Below, one piece after another: positions 14,696 through 23,710 of a stretch of DNA of 64,000 bases. The notes below the pieces were generated by a model. That model did not search any database. It saw nothing but the letters and a program-made list of their open reading frames with translations, and was not told the origin of the DNA. The stretch is from Verrucomicrobiaceae bacterium (GTDB taxonomy: Bacteria > Verrucomicrobiota > Verrucomicrobiia > Verrucomicrobiales > Verrucomicrobiaceae). The position numbers and the translations under genes were made by a program. How positions within the stretch are numbered: position 1 is the stretch's first letter; every line of letters begins with the position of its first letter. Location: the NCBI GenBank assembly GCA_016795365.1, contig JAEUHN010000039.1:124001-188000 (forward strand), read 5' to 3'.

Positions 14696-17158
14696 TCAAT
14701 GCTGCAAATACTTCTGGGTCAGCTCCCAGGCCTTTTGGTATTCGCCTTTCAGCGCATGAATCTTGGCCGTCTCGAAGAAGACATCCGCCGGGAAATTCGG
14801 CTGGGCAGCCATGAGTTCCAGCGTCTTGAGGGCATCATCGAGCCGGTTGGCATCGCGTTGAGCAATGAAAAGCCGGATGCCGCGATTCGCATCGGAGGGC
14901 GAGAATCGGAACTCACGATCCAGCTGCTCGATGGAATCGCGGTCCTCCGACGACGAGAGGTTGACCTTGGGCACGACGAAGCGTTTCGCCAACTCGAAGG
15001 CCTCCCGGAACTTCCCTGCCGTGCCGTAGTCCTCGGCGACATAGCGCCAGCCATCGGCCAGCCAAGCGTCGTTGGAGACGAGCGCTCTCGAGAGGCTCTC
15101 GCGGTCACCCTTGTTCCGCCACTGGTGGAAAAGCAGGAAGCGCTCGTAGTTGTTCAAGCCCTCCAGGGTGGGATAGCGCTGCAGCAGCTCGCGCAAGGTG
15201 GCATCGAATTCCTCGCCTGCGGGCGTGTAGGACAGGTAGGCCACCAGCAGGCGGGCGCTGGAGGCCAAACCGCGGACGCCAGGGCGAAGCTCAGGGAGAA
15301 ACTCGGTGGCCCGCAGCATCAGGTTGTAACGATTGAATTGATCCGAGGAATCCCGTGCCAGCGCCTCACGCCAGGCAGCAATGGCTAGTGAGGGCTCATA
15401 CTTCAGCCACACGTCCGCCTCGATCATGCAGTTCTGCACCATGTTGGGCTCCAGGAAGCGCGATCTTGTGAAGTCTCGGAGCGACTCGGTGTAGCTGTGG
15501 CCCAGTCGCAAGCCGATCTCCGCACGCCGATACCAAGCCTCCCAGCTCAAGGGAGCGACTTCCACGACTTGATTGATCTCCCGCCAGGCGGCCGCAGCAT
15601 TGTCCGTCTCCGTCAGAACGCGGGCCTTTTGCAGGCGTTCCTGAGCTGCTGTTTGCCCCATGATGTTGGTCAAGCCCAGGCCTGAGGCGAACCAGGTCAC
15701 TCCAGCACCTACGGCGAGGAGTCCGCCGAGACGAAATGCCCCAGTCATCACCACGCCCGAGGCATCCGTGAGGCGCTTTTCATAAAGGGCCATCGAAGCC
15801 AGGAGGGCGAGCAGCACGGCGATGGCCAGGTTGTGAATCGGCACGTCCACCAGCCCATGACCGAGCACCAGCAACGCCGTAAAGCCTGCTGCCAGACGCA
15901 ACCGCCGCTCGCGTCGATGGTGACTGTGCGAGACTTTGCGCCAGGGTCCCATCCAGCGCAGCAGCAAGAACACCCCGATGAGCGCCGCCAGAGTTCCCGG
16001 CCAGCCCGCCTCCGCCATGAACCACAACCAGTCGCTCTCAGGATGACGGTAGCGCATGTAGGCATCGCCCAGCTTGTTCGTCATGCCGAAGACACCAGTG
16101 AAATTGCCCAGACCAATACCCAGCGCCGGATGCTGGAGGACCAAACCGAACGCCTCTTCATACACCCGCACCCGCCCATCCATGGAGAAATTCTCCGTAG
16201 CAATCACGCCGGGATGAGTGAAACGAGCGATGAGCTTCTGCCCAAAAATCACTGCCCCGGCAGTCAGCGCGAGGATCACGGCCCCGCTCACTGCCAGCCG
16301 CTCCACGCTACGCCGACGCAAAGACGCAGCAAGCAACCAGGAGAGCAAACCGACGCCAAAAAGGATGAGCCCGGCGCGTGAGCCGACCATCAGAATCACG
16401 GCAAAACTGGGCACCACACCCAGGCCAAAGAGGAGCCAGGTGCGCTTCTTGCGCCTCAGCAGATCGTAAGCGGACGTGAGGCAGAGCACCGAGTTGATCG
16501 CCATCAGCCCGGAGATGTGGTTCCGATTGGCAAAGGGCCCCATGTCCTGATGTTCACGCCACTCCCAGAAGGAAGGCTCCCAGCCGACGATCCGGAAGAA
16601 AATGCACGCCACAGCAAGGCCGGTGAAACCGAGCGCCAGCCGTCGAATCACCGCCCCGCGACCATGCGAGGTTTGCCAGTGGGATGCCCCCCAGCAAAAC
16701 CACAGCAACATCACCAGGATCCACACCGCGTTCTCCAAGGTCACCCAGGGTTGAGGTGTGATCATCTTGTCCACCGGCAGTTGCAGATCGCGGACGAGCG
16801 TCTCGCGCCATGCCGGCAGGAAGGGCAGTTTGATCGGCAGCAGGCTGATCAGACCTGGGAGCGCGATTGCACCCACGACCATGAGCAGCAGGAAAGGCAG
16901 CTTGTTCTTCGGAGGAAAAAGCAAGGCCAGCAAACCGATGATCAGCGCTGCGATCCCCGGCACCCAGGCGTTCCGGCCCGTGCCCAGGAAACAAAGCAAC
17001 ACAGGCAGCCCGGCAATCACATTGGCCAGCCAGTGCGTGGCCGGTTCCTCCACACTTGCGTCTGCCTCAGCCTCCGCGTGAATCTCCTCGGCCAGCGGGC
17101 TGATCGGTTCCTCGCTTTCCGAGCTGGGAGATCTGCGTCTGCGTCTTCGCCTCGTCAT
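14696..17158 (-). CDS. O-antigen ligase/polymerase-like membrane protein with helical repeat tail
   Basis: This 820-residue protein has an Arg-rich, acidic cytosolic N-terminus (1-40) and then about ten to twelve membrane segments (~45-500). They include the Wzy_C-type signature region near FANRNHISGLMAINS (~205-220) and a large periplasmic loop around residues 315-350. A TPR-like helical repeat domain (~520-820) follows. Proteins of this build join or polymerise undecaprenyl-linked glycans on the periplasmic face; the sequence alone does not tell ligase from polymerase. It overlaps the WecA-like gene upstream by 4 bases (ATGA) and is the last gene of the locus. A second polymerase-like protein is encoded at 30923-32347. 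Confidence 0.85.
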   Translation of the reverse strand: MTRRRRRRRSPSSESEEPISPLAEEIHAEAEADASVEEPATHWLANVIAGLPVLLCFLGTGRNAWVPGIAALIIGLLALLFPPKNKLPFLLLMVVGAIALPGLISLLPIKLPFLPAWRETLVRDLQLPVDKMITPQPWVTLENAVWILVMLLWFCWGASHWQTSHGRGAVIRRLALGFTGLAVACIFFRIVGWEPSFWEWREHQDMGPFANRNHISGLMAINSVLCLTSAYDLLRRKKRTWLLFGLGVVPSFAVILMVGSRAGLILFGVGLLSWLLAASLRRRSVERLAVSGAVILALTAGAVIFGQKLIARFTHPGVIATENFSMDGRVRVYEEAFGLVLQHPALGIGLGNFTGVFGMTNKLGDAYMRYRHPESDWLWFMAEAGWPGTLAALIGVFLLLRWMGPWRKVSHSHHRRERRLRLAAGFTALLVLGHGLVDVPIHNLAIAVLLALLASMALYEKRLTDASGVVMTGAFRLGGLLAVGAGVTWFASGLGLTNIMGQTAAQERLQKARVLTETDNAAAAWREINQVVEVAPLSWEAWYRRAEIGLRLGHSYTESLRDFTRSRFLEPNMVQNCMIEADVWLKYEPSLAIAAWREALARDSSDQFNRYNLMLRATEFLPELRPGVRGLASSARLLVAYLSYTPAGEEFDATLRELLQRYPTLEGLNNYERFLLFHQWRNKGDRESLSRALVSNDAWLADGWRYVAEDYGTAGKFREAFELAKRFVVPKVNLSSSEDRDSIEQLDREFRFSPSDANRGIRLFIAQRDANRLDDALKTLELMAAQPNFPADVFFETAKIHALKGEYQKAWELTQKYLQH

Positions 17159-18633
17159 GTTCCGTGAATGCTAGGGGTTGGGCTGGAAGCAGGCACCGCG
17201 TCGGCCGAGGGCTCCTCTGGGCTGGAAAGCGTCAGGCCAGGCAGGTCTCCCCACCGCCCCACCGCATGCTCGAGACCCGCCAGCATGGCTTCCAAATGCG
17301 ACCTCCACTGATCCTCGGTGCGCTCATAGTCAAGTCGGCCCACCTGCCAGATCTTTCCATCAGCGAGCCGCAACGAACAGGCCACCCGCCCGTGCTCCGG
17401 CTTCAAGGTGAAGCCAATGCGCGGCAGCGAACGCCCCAGCAGCTCAACAAACTCGGCGGCCGAAGCCATCCGGCCGGACTCCAGTTCGAGCACCTGACCA
17501 TAGGCGCGGGCAAACGCGAGTTCGCGACGTTGCTGGAAGGCCTTCGAGAACTGGCGGTGCAACCCTCGAAAGCTTTTCACATAACCCAGACCGCGGGCCG
17601 CGATCAGGGTCAGCAAGAACAGCGCGGCCATGGCAATCACGGTGCCCATGCCCCGCTTCGTCAGCACCAGGATACCCAGCAAGCTCAGCACCGCGCACAC
17701 CGCATACAAGATGCCCAGCGCCTGCCCTTTGCTAAAGCCCAGCGCAATAAGGCGATGATGCACATGCTCAGCATCTGCACGGAACAGGGGCAGCCCCCGC
17801 ACTCCCCGCCGAATGATCGCGAACAAAGTGTCCAGGATCGGCACTCCGAGCGCCACTACGATCACCAGCAACGCAGCTAGAATGTAACCCTTCTGCGACG
17901 TGCTCAACGAAACCGAGGCGATGAAGAATCCAATGAGGTAGGCACCGCCATCGCCCAGAAAAATCCGGGCCGGCGGGAAATTGAACATCAAAAAACCGGC
18001 CAGCGCTCCCGCCATCACCGTGCAAATCATCACCACATCGGGCATTCCGCTGAAGTGTCCGATGAAAGCGAGTGTAAGGCAGAGGAACAAGCCGAAGCCT
18101 GCCGCCAGACCATCCATGCCATCAATCAGATTCACGATGTTTGGAATCGCGATCAGCCACAGCACCGTGATCACCGGGCTCCACAGCCCCAGCGCCAAGT
18201 GGCTATGGGAGATCGGGTTGGTGACGTAATCAATCGAGTGCCCCAGGGCATAGAGCACGCACGCGGCACCCACTTGCCCCACGAGCTTCACTCGGGCACC
18301 CAAAGGCCGAAGATCATCGAGGAAGCCGATGGCAAAGATCAGCGTATTCGCAAGAACGATCGGCCACCACTCGATCGGAATCGGCGGCGATGCTTCCAGG
18401 TAGTTCGTGAGCAGCATGCCCGCGATCAGCGTTAAAAAGATCGGCACCCCACCCAGGCGTGAAATTTTGCGCCCGTGCTTCTTGCGATGGTCGTCGGGCT
18501 GATCGAAACCCACACCTTTCTGAAAACGCAGCACCAGTGCGGTGAGCAGCGAACTCATCATCACGGCCCCGACGAACGCGAGCACGTTCTTGACGCTGGG
18601 AACCGGAATGACGAGGGCGAGCATGGGAGTCAT
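17155..18633 (-). CDS. WecA/TagO-like undecaprenyl-phosphate sugar-1-phosphate transferase
   Basis: This 492-residue polytopic protein should start glycan synthesis by moving a sugar-1-phosphate (GlcNAc or GalNAc type) to undecaprenyl phosphate in the inner membrane. Family motifs are clear: FLDDLRP (~104-110), NLIDGMDGLAAG (~170), FLGDGGAYLIGF (~227) and the cytosolic HVHHRLI (~278). It is about 140 residues longer than WecA: a cytosolic tail (~350-492) follows the last membrane segment and has no recognised fold. ATG 18633 is used; a TTG at 18660 abuts the stop of the upstream gene. It is coupled to the ligase-like gene by a 4-base overlap. Confidence 0.9.
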   Translation of the reverse strand: MTPMLALVIPVPSVKNVLAFVGAVMMSSLLTALVLRFQKGVGFDQPDDHRKKHGRKISRLGGVPIFLTLIAGMLLTNYLEASPPIPIEWWPIVLANTLIFAIGFLDDLRPLGARVKLVGQVGAACVLYALGHSIDYVTNPISHSHLALGLWSPVITVLWLIAIPNIVNLIDGMDGLAAGFGLFLCLTLAFIGHFSGMPDVVMICTVMAGALAGFLMFNFPPARIFLGDGGAYLIGFFIASVSLSTSQKGYILAALLVIVVALGVPILDTLFAIIRRGVRGLPLFRADAEHVHHRLIALGFSKGQALGILYAVCAVLSLLGILVLTKRGMGTVIAMAALFLLTLIAARGLGYVKSFRGLHRQFSKAFQQRRELAFARAYGQVLELESGRMASAAEFVELLGRSLPRIGFTLKPEHGRVACSLRLADGKIWQVGRLDYERTEDQWRSHLEAMLAGLEHAVGRWGDLPGLTLSSPEEPSADAVPASSPTPSIHGT

Positions 18634-18660
18634 CTTGATCGACTTGTCTGAAAAGAGCAA

Positions 18661-19893
18661 TCAGCGCGTCACAGCATCTGCCACCAACTGCACAAATCTC
18701 GGGCACAGGCGTGATTGGGAATACTCCGCCGCCAGCCCCCGCAAATCTTCGCTCGGTGCCAGGGCACCCGTGGCAGCCGCCGTCCGAAGCGCGCGCACCA
18801 TCTCCTCCGCCTCGCCATGCGCCACCGTCATGGCGTAGCGCTTGTCCGGCAGTCGAGCCACAAGATCCGTGAGGTGACACTCCGCCGGTCCCACCGCCAG
18901 CCACGGGAGCCCGAGCGACAGGATGTTGTAAACCTTGCACGGATGCACCAGGCCCACGAACGGATCGCCCATCACCACCAGATGCAGGTCTGCCGCCGAC
19001 AGTGAACCGCTCAGCTTGTCGAGCGGCTGGTAGGGCAGGCACACCACGTTTGAAAGCGAGTGCTCCTTCGCAAAGGCTTTCACCTTCCCGTGCTCGCTGC
19101 CACCGCCCACGAACATGAACCGGATCAACGGATCATCTTTCAGCTTTAGCGCTGCCTGGAGCACGGTGTCGAGTGGATGACAGGGGCTGTGATTGCCGGA
19201 ATACATCACCACGAATTTACCCGTCATTCCATGTTCGGCACGGAACTGGTCGCGCGCGGCCACATCGTATCGCACTGCATCATCGTGCGACCACGGTGCA
19301 TCCACATGGATTGCATCCTCGCTCACACTTTTGGCCCGAATGCGAGCCGCCATGAACCGGTCCAGGGCCACGATGCGAGCGGCACGGCCGAAGCTCCAGT
19401 TCTGCAAGGTGCTCATCACCCGCTCCGGCAGGCTGCCCTCGCGCAACCAGCCAGCGGCCACGGCTTCATCGGGATTCAGGTCCATCACCCAGGGCACGAC
19501 AGACCCTCCCTTGAGCGCAGCAACCAGGGTGCCCAGCGACGAGATCAGAGGCGGCGACGTCAGGCACACCGTCACATCGAAACGCGGCAACCGCAGCAGG
19601 ATGAGCGTGGCATTGATCCAGAACATGGCGAAATCCACGAACCGCCGCCACTTGGCCTTCTTGCCGAGGCCCGGCGTCCAGATGCGATGAATCTCCACAC
19701 CTCGCCAGGTTTCGTGCACTGGAAAGCGACGGTCAGGATTGTCGTAGCCGCGACTCGATGCCACCGCCGTCACTTGATGCCCGGCTTCGGCAAGCCCCAA
19801 GGCGAGATCCGTGAGATGCTGCGAGCTGGAGACGTGATCCGGGTAGAAGCACTGGTTCAGCAGCAGAACCCTGAGCTTTCGTGGGGCTGACAT
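18661..19893 (-). CDS. Glycosyltransferase family 4, WbuB-like
   Basis: This 410-residue cytosolic or membrane-associated enzyme has the two-Rossmann GT-B layout. The N-terminal domain begins RVLLLNQCFYPD and contains a hydrophobic surface patch. The C-terminal nucleotide-sugar domain starts near VVMYSGNHSPCH and has the usual E-x7-E region replaced by a weaker KVYNILSLGLPWLAVG stretch. The WbuB subgroup transfers L-fucosamine-type sugars in known capsules; the substrate here is not determined. ATG 19893 begins exactly at the conserved N-terminal strand, whereas the frame open upstream to 19980 lacks domain content. Confidence 0.85.
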   Translation of the reverse strand: MSAPRKLRVLLLNQCFYPDHVSSSQHLTDLALGLAEAGHQVTAVASSRGYDNPDRRFPVHETWRGVEIHRIWTPGLGKKAKWRRFVDFAMFWINATLILLRLPRFDVTVCLTSPPLISSLGTLVAALKGGSVVPWVMDLNPDEAVAAGWLREGSLPERVMSTLQNWSFGRAARIVALDRFMAARIRAKSVSEDAIHVDAPWSHDDAVRYDVAARDQFRAEHGMTGKFVVMYSGNHSPCHPLDTVLQAALKLKDDPLIRFMFVGGGSEHGKVKAFAKEHSLSNVVCLPYQPLDKLSGSLSAADLHLVVMGDPFVGLVHPCKVYNILSLGLPWLAVGPAECHLTDLVARLPDKRYAMTVAHGEAEEMVRALRTAAATGALAPSEDLRGLAAEYSQSRLCPRFVQLVADAVTR

Positions 19894-19954
19894 TCCGATG
19901 GTGGAGTGGGCGGACAAACGTCCGGGGGCATGGCCCGGCGTCAATCCTGATGAG

Positions 19955-20944
19955 TTACAGCGAGGCCTTGCCCTGCACAATCTCGTCGTAGATCCAGCGG
20001 TAGGTAATCTCCAGTCCGTCGCGCAGACGCGTGGTGGGCTCCCAGTCGAATACGGATTTGATCAGCGTGTTGTCACTGCTGCGACCATTCACTCCCTTCG
20101 GTGCGTCTAGCTTGTAGCTGCGCTGGAGTTTGATGCCCGCGATCTCTTCGGCCATATCGACCAGTTGATTGATCGAGACCATCTCGGCGCTGCCAATGTT
20201 GATGGGCTCGATGAAGTCCGAGTTGGTCAGCATCTGTGTCCCATACACGCAGTCCGTGATATACATGAAGCTGCGCGTCTGCTCGCCCGTGCCCCAGATC
20301 TCGATCTCATGTTTCCCGCTGAGCTTGGCCAGAGCCACCTTGCGGCACACGGCCGCTGGTGCTTTCTCGCGTCCGCCATCCCAGGTGCCCCAGGGTCCAT
20401 AGACGTTGTGATAACGGGCCACGCGTGTGGCGATGCCGAAGTCTTCACGGAAGTGGCGGCACATGCGCTCGCTGAAGAGCTTCTCCCAGCCATAGCCATC
20501 CTCCGGCAAAGCGGGATAGGCATCGGCTTCCTTCAAGGCGGGCACGTCGAAGGCCTTCTGTTTGTCGCCGTTGTAAACACAGGCCGAGGAGGCGTAGAAA
20601 AAGCGCTGCACGCCCGCGTCTTTCGCCGCCATGAGCATGTGCGTGTTGATCAGGACGCTGAGCATGCACAGGGCTTTGTTGTTCTCAATGAAGCCCATGC
20701 CGCCCATGTCAGCGGCAAGATTGTAAACCGTGTGCGCGCCTTTGCAGGCGATGCGGCAGGCTTCCTTCTCCTGAAGGTCCAGCTGAATGTTTTCCACGTC
20801 ATCGAACTTCTGATACCACTGATCGAAGGGCTTCTGGTCCACTGCACGCAACCGGGTGAAACCTTGCTTGCGCAAGTCCGCGATGAGCGCGCCGCCGATG
20901 AAACCGCCGGCCCCGCCGACGCTGATGAGTTGGTCCTTGTCCAT
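19955..20944 (-). CDS. gme: GDP-mannose 3,5-epimerase
   Basis: This 329-residue extended short-chain dehydrogenase should convert GDP-D-mannose to GDP-L-galactose (and GDP-L-gulose). The NAD-binding GGAGGFIGG is at 9-18. The motif NLAADMGGMGFI (~75-86), characteristic of this enzyme, is intact. Cys122 (SSACVYN), Tyr151 and Lys155 (YGWEK) and Lys194 (GGREKAPAA) match Cys145, Tyr174, Lys178 and Lys217 of the Arabidopsis enzyme with a constant offset of 23. Enzymes of this type are known from plants and from another verrucomicrobial genus (Methylacidiphilum). ATG 20944 is used; longer starts lack homology. In this locus it should supply an L-galactose-type sugar donor. Confidence 0.93.
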   Translation of the reverse strand: MDKDQLISVGGAGGFIGGALIADLRKQGFTRLRAVDQKPFDQWYQKFDDVENIQLDLQEKEACRIACKGAHTVYNLAADMGGMGFIENNKALCMLSVLINTHMLMAAKDAGVQRFFYASSACVYNGDKQKAFDVPALKEADAYPALPEDGYGWEKLFSERMCRHFREDFGIATRVARYHNVYGPWGTWDGGREKAPAAVCRKVALAKLSGKHEIEIWGTGEQTRSFMYITDCVYGTQMLTNSDFIEPINIGSAEMVSINQLVDMAEEIAGIKLQRSYKLDAPKGVNGRSSDNTLIKSVFDWEPTTRLRDGLEITYRWIYDEIVQGKASL

Positions 20945-20972
20945 AGAGTGCTGAAAACGAAAGGGCGCGATG

Positions 20973-21719
20973 CTAGGAGTCTGCGCGCGGAGTGTCGAGA
21001 GCTTTGTCGTGCCGGGAACGTCGTATTTCGAGGACGTCGCGGGCCATACGGAAGGAGTCACGCAGGAGCTTCACCTTGCCCCCAGGGACCTCGCACCAGT
21101 CGATGGGCACCTCGGTCACACGGCAGCCCGAATCGAGCAAGGCGCACAGCAGTTCCACATCAAAGGTGAAGCCCCGCAGTTTCAGCCCGGCGCGCACCTT
21201 CTCGAAGGCCGCTCGCGGCACTAGCTTCAGCCCGCATTGACTATCATAGACAGGCACCTTCAGCAGCTCGCCCACCAGGGTGGCAAAGACGCGGCCCAAC
21301 AGATGTCGATGCCAATGACGTTCAATCGAACGCCCGAGCATTTTGATGCGCGACGCAAACACCGCCCCCTCGCCCCGCATCGCGAGCAGTCGCTTCACCT
21401 CGTGTGCCGACGATGATCCATCGGCATCGACAAAGGCCAGCCAGTCCTCGCCTTCGTTCGCCACCCAGCCTGTATAAATCGCGCCGCCCTTGCCTTCATG
21501 CGGCGCGCTCAACAGCGGCCTCAATCCGCTCCATCCCTGGCGCTCCGCCTCGACGATGAGCTGCATCTTGCTCACCTCCTCCTCGCCACTGCCGTCATCC
21601 ACGACGAGCACAGATACCTCGTCATCGGAAGCAAAGACCTCCTTCAGCTCACGCAAGAACGGCTTGATGCGCCCGCTTTCGTGGAAGCAAGGAATGACAA
21701 GCAGCACGCGACGGTTCAT
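20973..21719 (-). CDS. Glycosyltransferase family 2, dolichol-phosphate-mannose-synthase-like
   Basis: This 248-residue GT-A enzyme has an N-terminal strand LLVIPCFHESGRI, VVDDGSG (~40), a catalytic metal-binding FVDADGSSS (~93) and a downstream SQCGLKL (~160). It resembles enzymes that load a single sugar onto a polyprenyl phosphate, though it lacks their membrane anchors. Its stop is 28 bases from the epimerase start, and its ATG overlaps the next gene upstream by 4 bases. The sugar is unknown. Confidence 0.85.
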   Translation of the reverse strand: MNRRVLLVIPCFHESGRIKPFLRELKEVFASDDEVSVLVVDDGSGEEEVSKMQLIVEAERQGWSGLRPLLSAPHEGKGGAIYTGWVANEGEDWLAFVDADGSSSAHEVKRLLAMRGEGAVFASRIKMLGRSIERHWHRHLLGRVFATLVGELLKVPVYDSQCGLKLVPRAAFEKVRAGLKLRGFTFDVELLCALLDSGCRVTEVPIDWCEVPGGKVKLLRDSFRMARDVLEIRRSRHDKALDTPRADS

Positions 21720-22855
21720 GGCTGCACGCTCTGTTCACGAGCCTTCTCCGCCTTGAGCAAACGACGGCGGGCTACATTCCACACGAAGAGCGAGGTAACG
21801 CCGTAGTTCCAGACACTGCCGACAACCAGTCCGGCAAGGCTGGCCCACAACCACCAGACGCTGGCGGCACGCACCGACTCAGCGACCGCCACATTGAGAT
21901 AGAGACCCACCAGGCACGCGAGGCAGAAAACCGCGTAACCGGGCAGCAAGGACCAGCCGCGCAAACGCTGCGAGCGGAAGGTGAGTTGATTGTTGAGCAG
22001 GAAGTTCACGGTCATCACTACGAACCCCGCCATCCATTGCGCCTGACCAAATGACCATCCGGCACTGGCAATCATGAGGCGCACGATGCTGATGTGCAAA
22101 CCGAAGCCCAGCGCACCGATGAAGCAAAAGACCACGTAGCTCGCCGGGATCAGACCTCCGAGTGCCTTGTCCAGCAGGAGCTGCGCGTATTCGATGAAGA
22201 CCACGATATCCAGTTTGCTCGCGCCAAACTGCCGCGTGCGAAACGTGTAGCCCACCTCGCCGATCTTCACCGGGCGTCGCGCCGTCGCCAGGATGTCGAG
22301 CAATATCTTGAACCCGGTGGCGCTCAGCGAGCGCACCACCTCCATCAAGAAGCGGCGATCCAGCACGAAGAAGCCGCTCATCGGATCGCTCAGATCAGCG
22401 CGGCACACAGCACGGCTCAATGCCTTGCCCATGTTGCTCAACCACACACGCGCCTTCGAGAACTCGCCCATGCCTCCGCCTTCGACGTGGCGACTGCCGA
22501 TCACGATGTCGAGCGCCTCCGTCTTGATCTTGGCCAGCATTTTGGGCAGCACCGACTCATCATGCTGCATGTCCGCATCGATCACCGCGATGTAAGGGGC
22601 GCTGGTGGACATCATGCCTTCGACACAAGCCGATGACAGGCCTCGGCGATTGATGCGCTGGATCACTCGCACGTTGGGATGTGCGGTCGTTTGAGTCCAG
22701 GCAAACGTAGCGGTCTGGTCCGGTGAATCGTCATCCACGATGACCACTTCATAGTTCACCCCGGCGAGCGCACGGGCGAGCAGGTCCAGCAGCGGACGGA
22801 TGTTTTCCCGCTCGTTGTAGGTCGGCACGATGACCGCTAGTTCAGGCTGACTCAT
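21716..22855 (-). CDS. Polyprenyl-phosphate glycosyltransferase fused to GtrA-type membrane domain
   Basis: This 379-residue protein joins a GT2 domain (1-~235; VIVDDDSPDQT, AVIDADMQHD, DPMSGFFVLDR) to a GtrA-like four-helix membrane domain (~245-365). Known relatives transfer mannose or glucose to a polyprenyl phosphate, and GtrA modules are thought to flip or anchor the lipid-linked sugar. The fusion would make and move a lipid-linked sugar used on the periplasmic side to branch the glycan. It overlaps the neighbouring GT2 gene by 4 bases. Confidence 0.88.
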   Translation of the reverse strand: MSQPELAVIVPTYNERENIRPLLDLLARALAGVNYEVVIVDDDSPDQTATFAWTQTTAHPNVRVIQRINRRGLSSACVEGMMSTSAPYIAVIDADMQHDESVLPKMLAKIKTEALDIVIGSRHVEGGGMGEFSKARVWLSNMGKALSRAVCRADLSDPMSGFFVLDRRFLMEVVRSLSATGFKILLDILATARRPVKIGEVGYTFRTRQFGASKLDIVVFIEYAQLLLDKALGGLIPASYVVFCFIGALGFGLHISIVRLMIASAGWSFGQAQWMAGFVVMTVNFLLNNQLTFRSQRLRGWSLLPGYAVFCLACLVGLYLNVAVAESVRAASVWWLWASLAGLVVGSVWNYGVTSLFVWNVARRRLLKAEKAREQSVQP

Positions 22856-22867
22856 GAAAGCGAGAGG

Positions 22868-23710
22868 TTAAGTCGTGACACGACGGAAGCCGACGAGATT
22901 CGTGTAGATGCGCCCCTCCAGCCGCGCGATCAAAGCCGCCGGATCGGTCAACGGTTGCAGCAGTCCGCCCTTCATCAGTTCAAACAAGGTGAAGCCCAAC
23001 TCCTCCAGCAGTTGCACGAGCGCCATCGCATCACTGCCTGCCTTCGCCAGCCCCCATGGCCAGAATTCCATGAGCAGGACCACACGCGGTGAGCGGCTCA
23101 GGGTGGCCTTCATGCCGGGCAGCACATGCCCTTCGAAGCCTTGCACATCAATCTTGATGAGGTCGACGGTTTCAATGCCGAGTTCCGCCAGCACCACATC
23201 CACCGGGCGACTCCGAATGACGATCTCCTCGGTGCAGAGATCGTTGGCGTAGAGTCGATTGTCGCCGCGGTTGTCGGGATTGCGGAAGAGCTTCACCTCA
23301 CCCTCTGCATCCGATGCTGCAAAAGGCATCACCTCCATGAATCGGCAGTCATTGGCATCGCGAGTCTTCTCCAGGAATGACCGGCATTCGGGATCGGGTT
23401 CGAAGGCCACGATGCGTCCCCTGCCCTTCATCAATGCGATGGCCCAGGCCGAGTAGTATCCCGTGTTTGCCCCCACATCGAGGAAGGTCATGCCCGGTCT
23501 GCACACTGACTGGAAGAAGGCTGTCTCCGGCCCTTCGTAAAGCCCGAGTGATGCCGCACCCGAGACCACGGGATCGTTCGGATTGGGCACCCACCAGGCG
23601 TCACCTAGCCGTTTGCGCGCCGGGCACAGGGCCCGCAGGATCGCATTGGCCACAGCCCTCAGAGGACGCGGCTTCAGCAGCACGGTGTAGATGAATTCAG
23701 GAATGCTCAT
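22868..23710 (-). CDS. FkbM-family methyltransferase
   Basis: This 280-residue protein has the class I SAM fold. Motif I is FLDVGANTGYYSA (~75-87), the acidic loop is AFEPDPECR (~101), and the FkbM-typical IDLIKIDVQGFEGHVLPGM block is at ~165-185. FkbM proteins O-methylate sugars or polyketides; in this locus a sugar hydroxyl is the likely target. Its start overlaps the end of the GT-C gene by 14 bases. It is one of four FkbM proteins in the locus. Confidence 0.87.
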   Translation of the reverse strand: MSIPEFIYTVLLKPRPLRAVANAILRALCPARKRLGDAWWVPNPNDPVVSGAASLGLYEGPETAFFQSVCRPGMTFLDVGANTGYYSAWAIALMKGRGRIVAFEPDPECRSFLEKTRDANDCRFMEVMPFAASDAEGEVKLFRNPDNRGDNRLYANDLCTEEIVIRSRPVDVVLAELGIETVDLIKIDVQGFEGHVLPGMKATLSRSPRVVLLMEFWPWGLAKAGSDAMALVQLLEELGFTLFELMKGGLLQPLTDPAALIARLEGRIYTNLVGFRRVTT

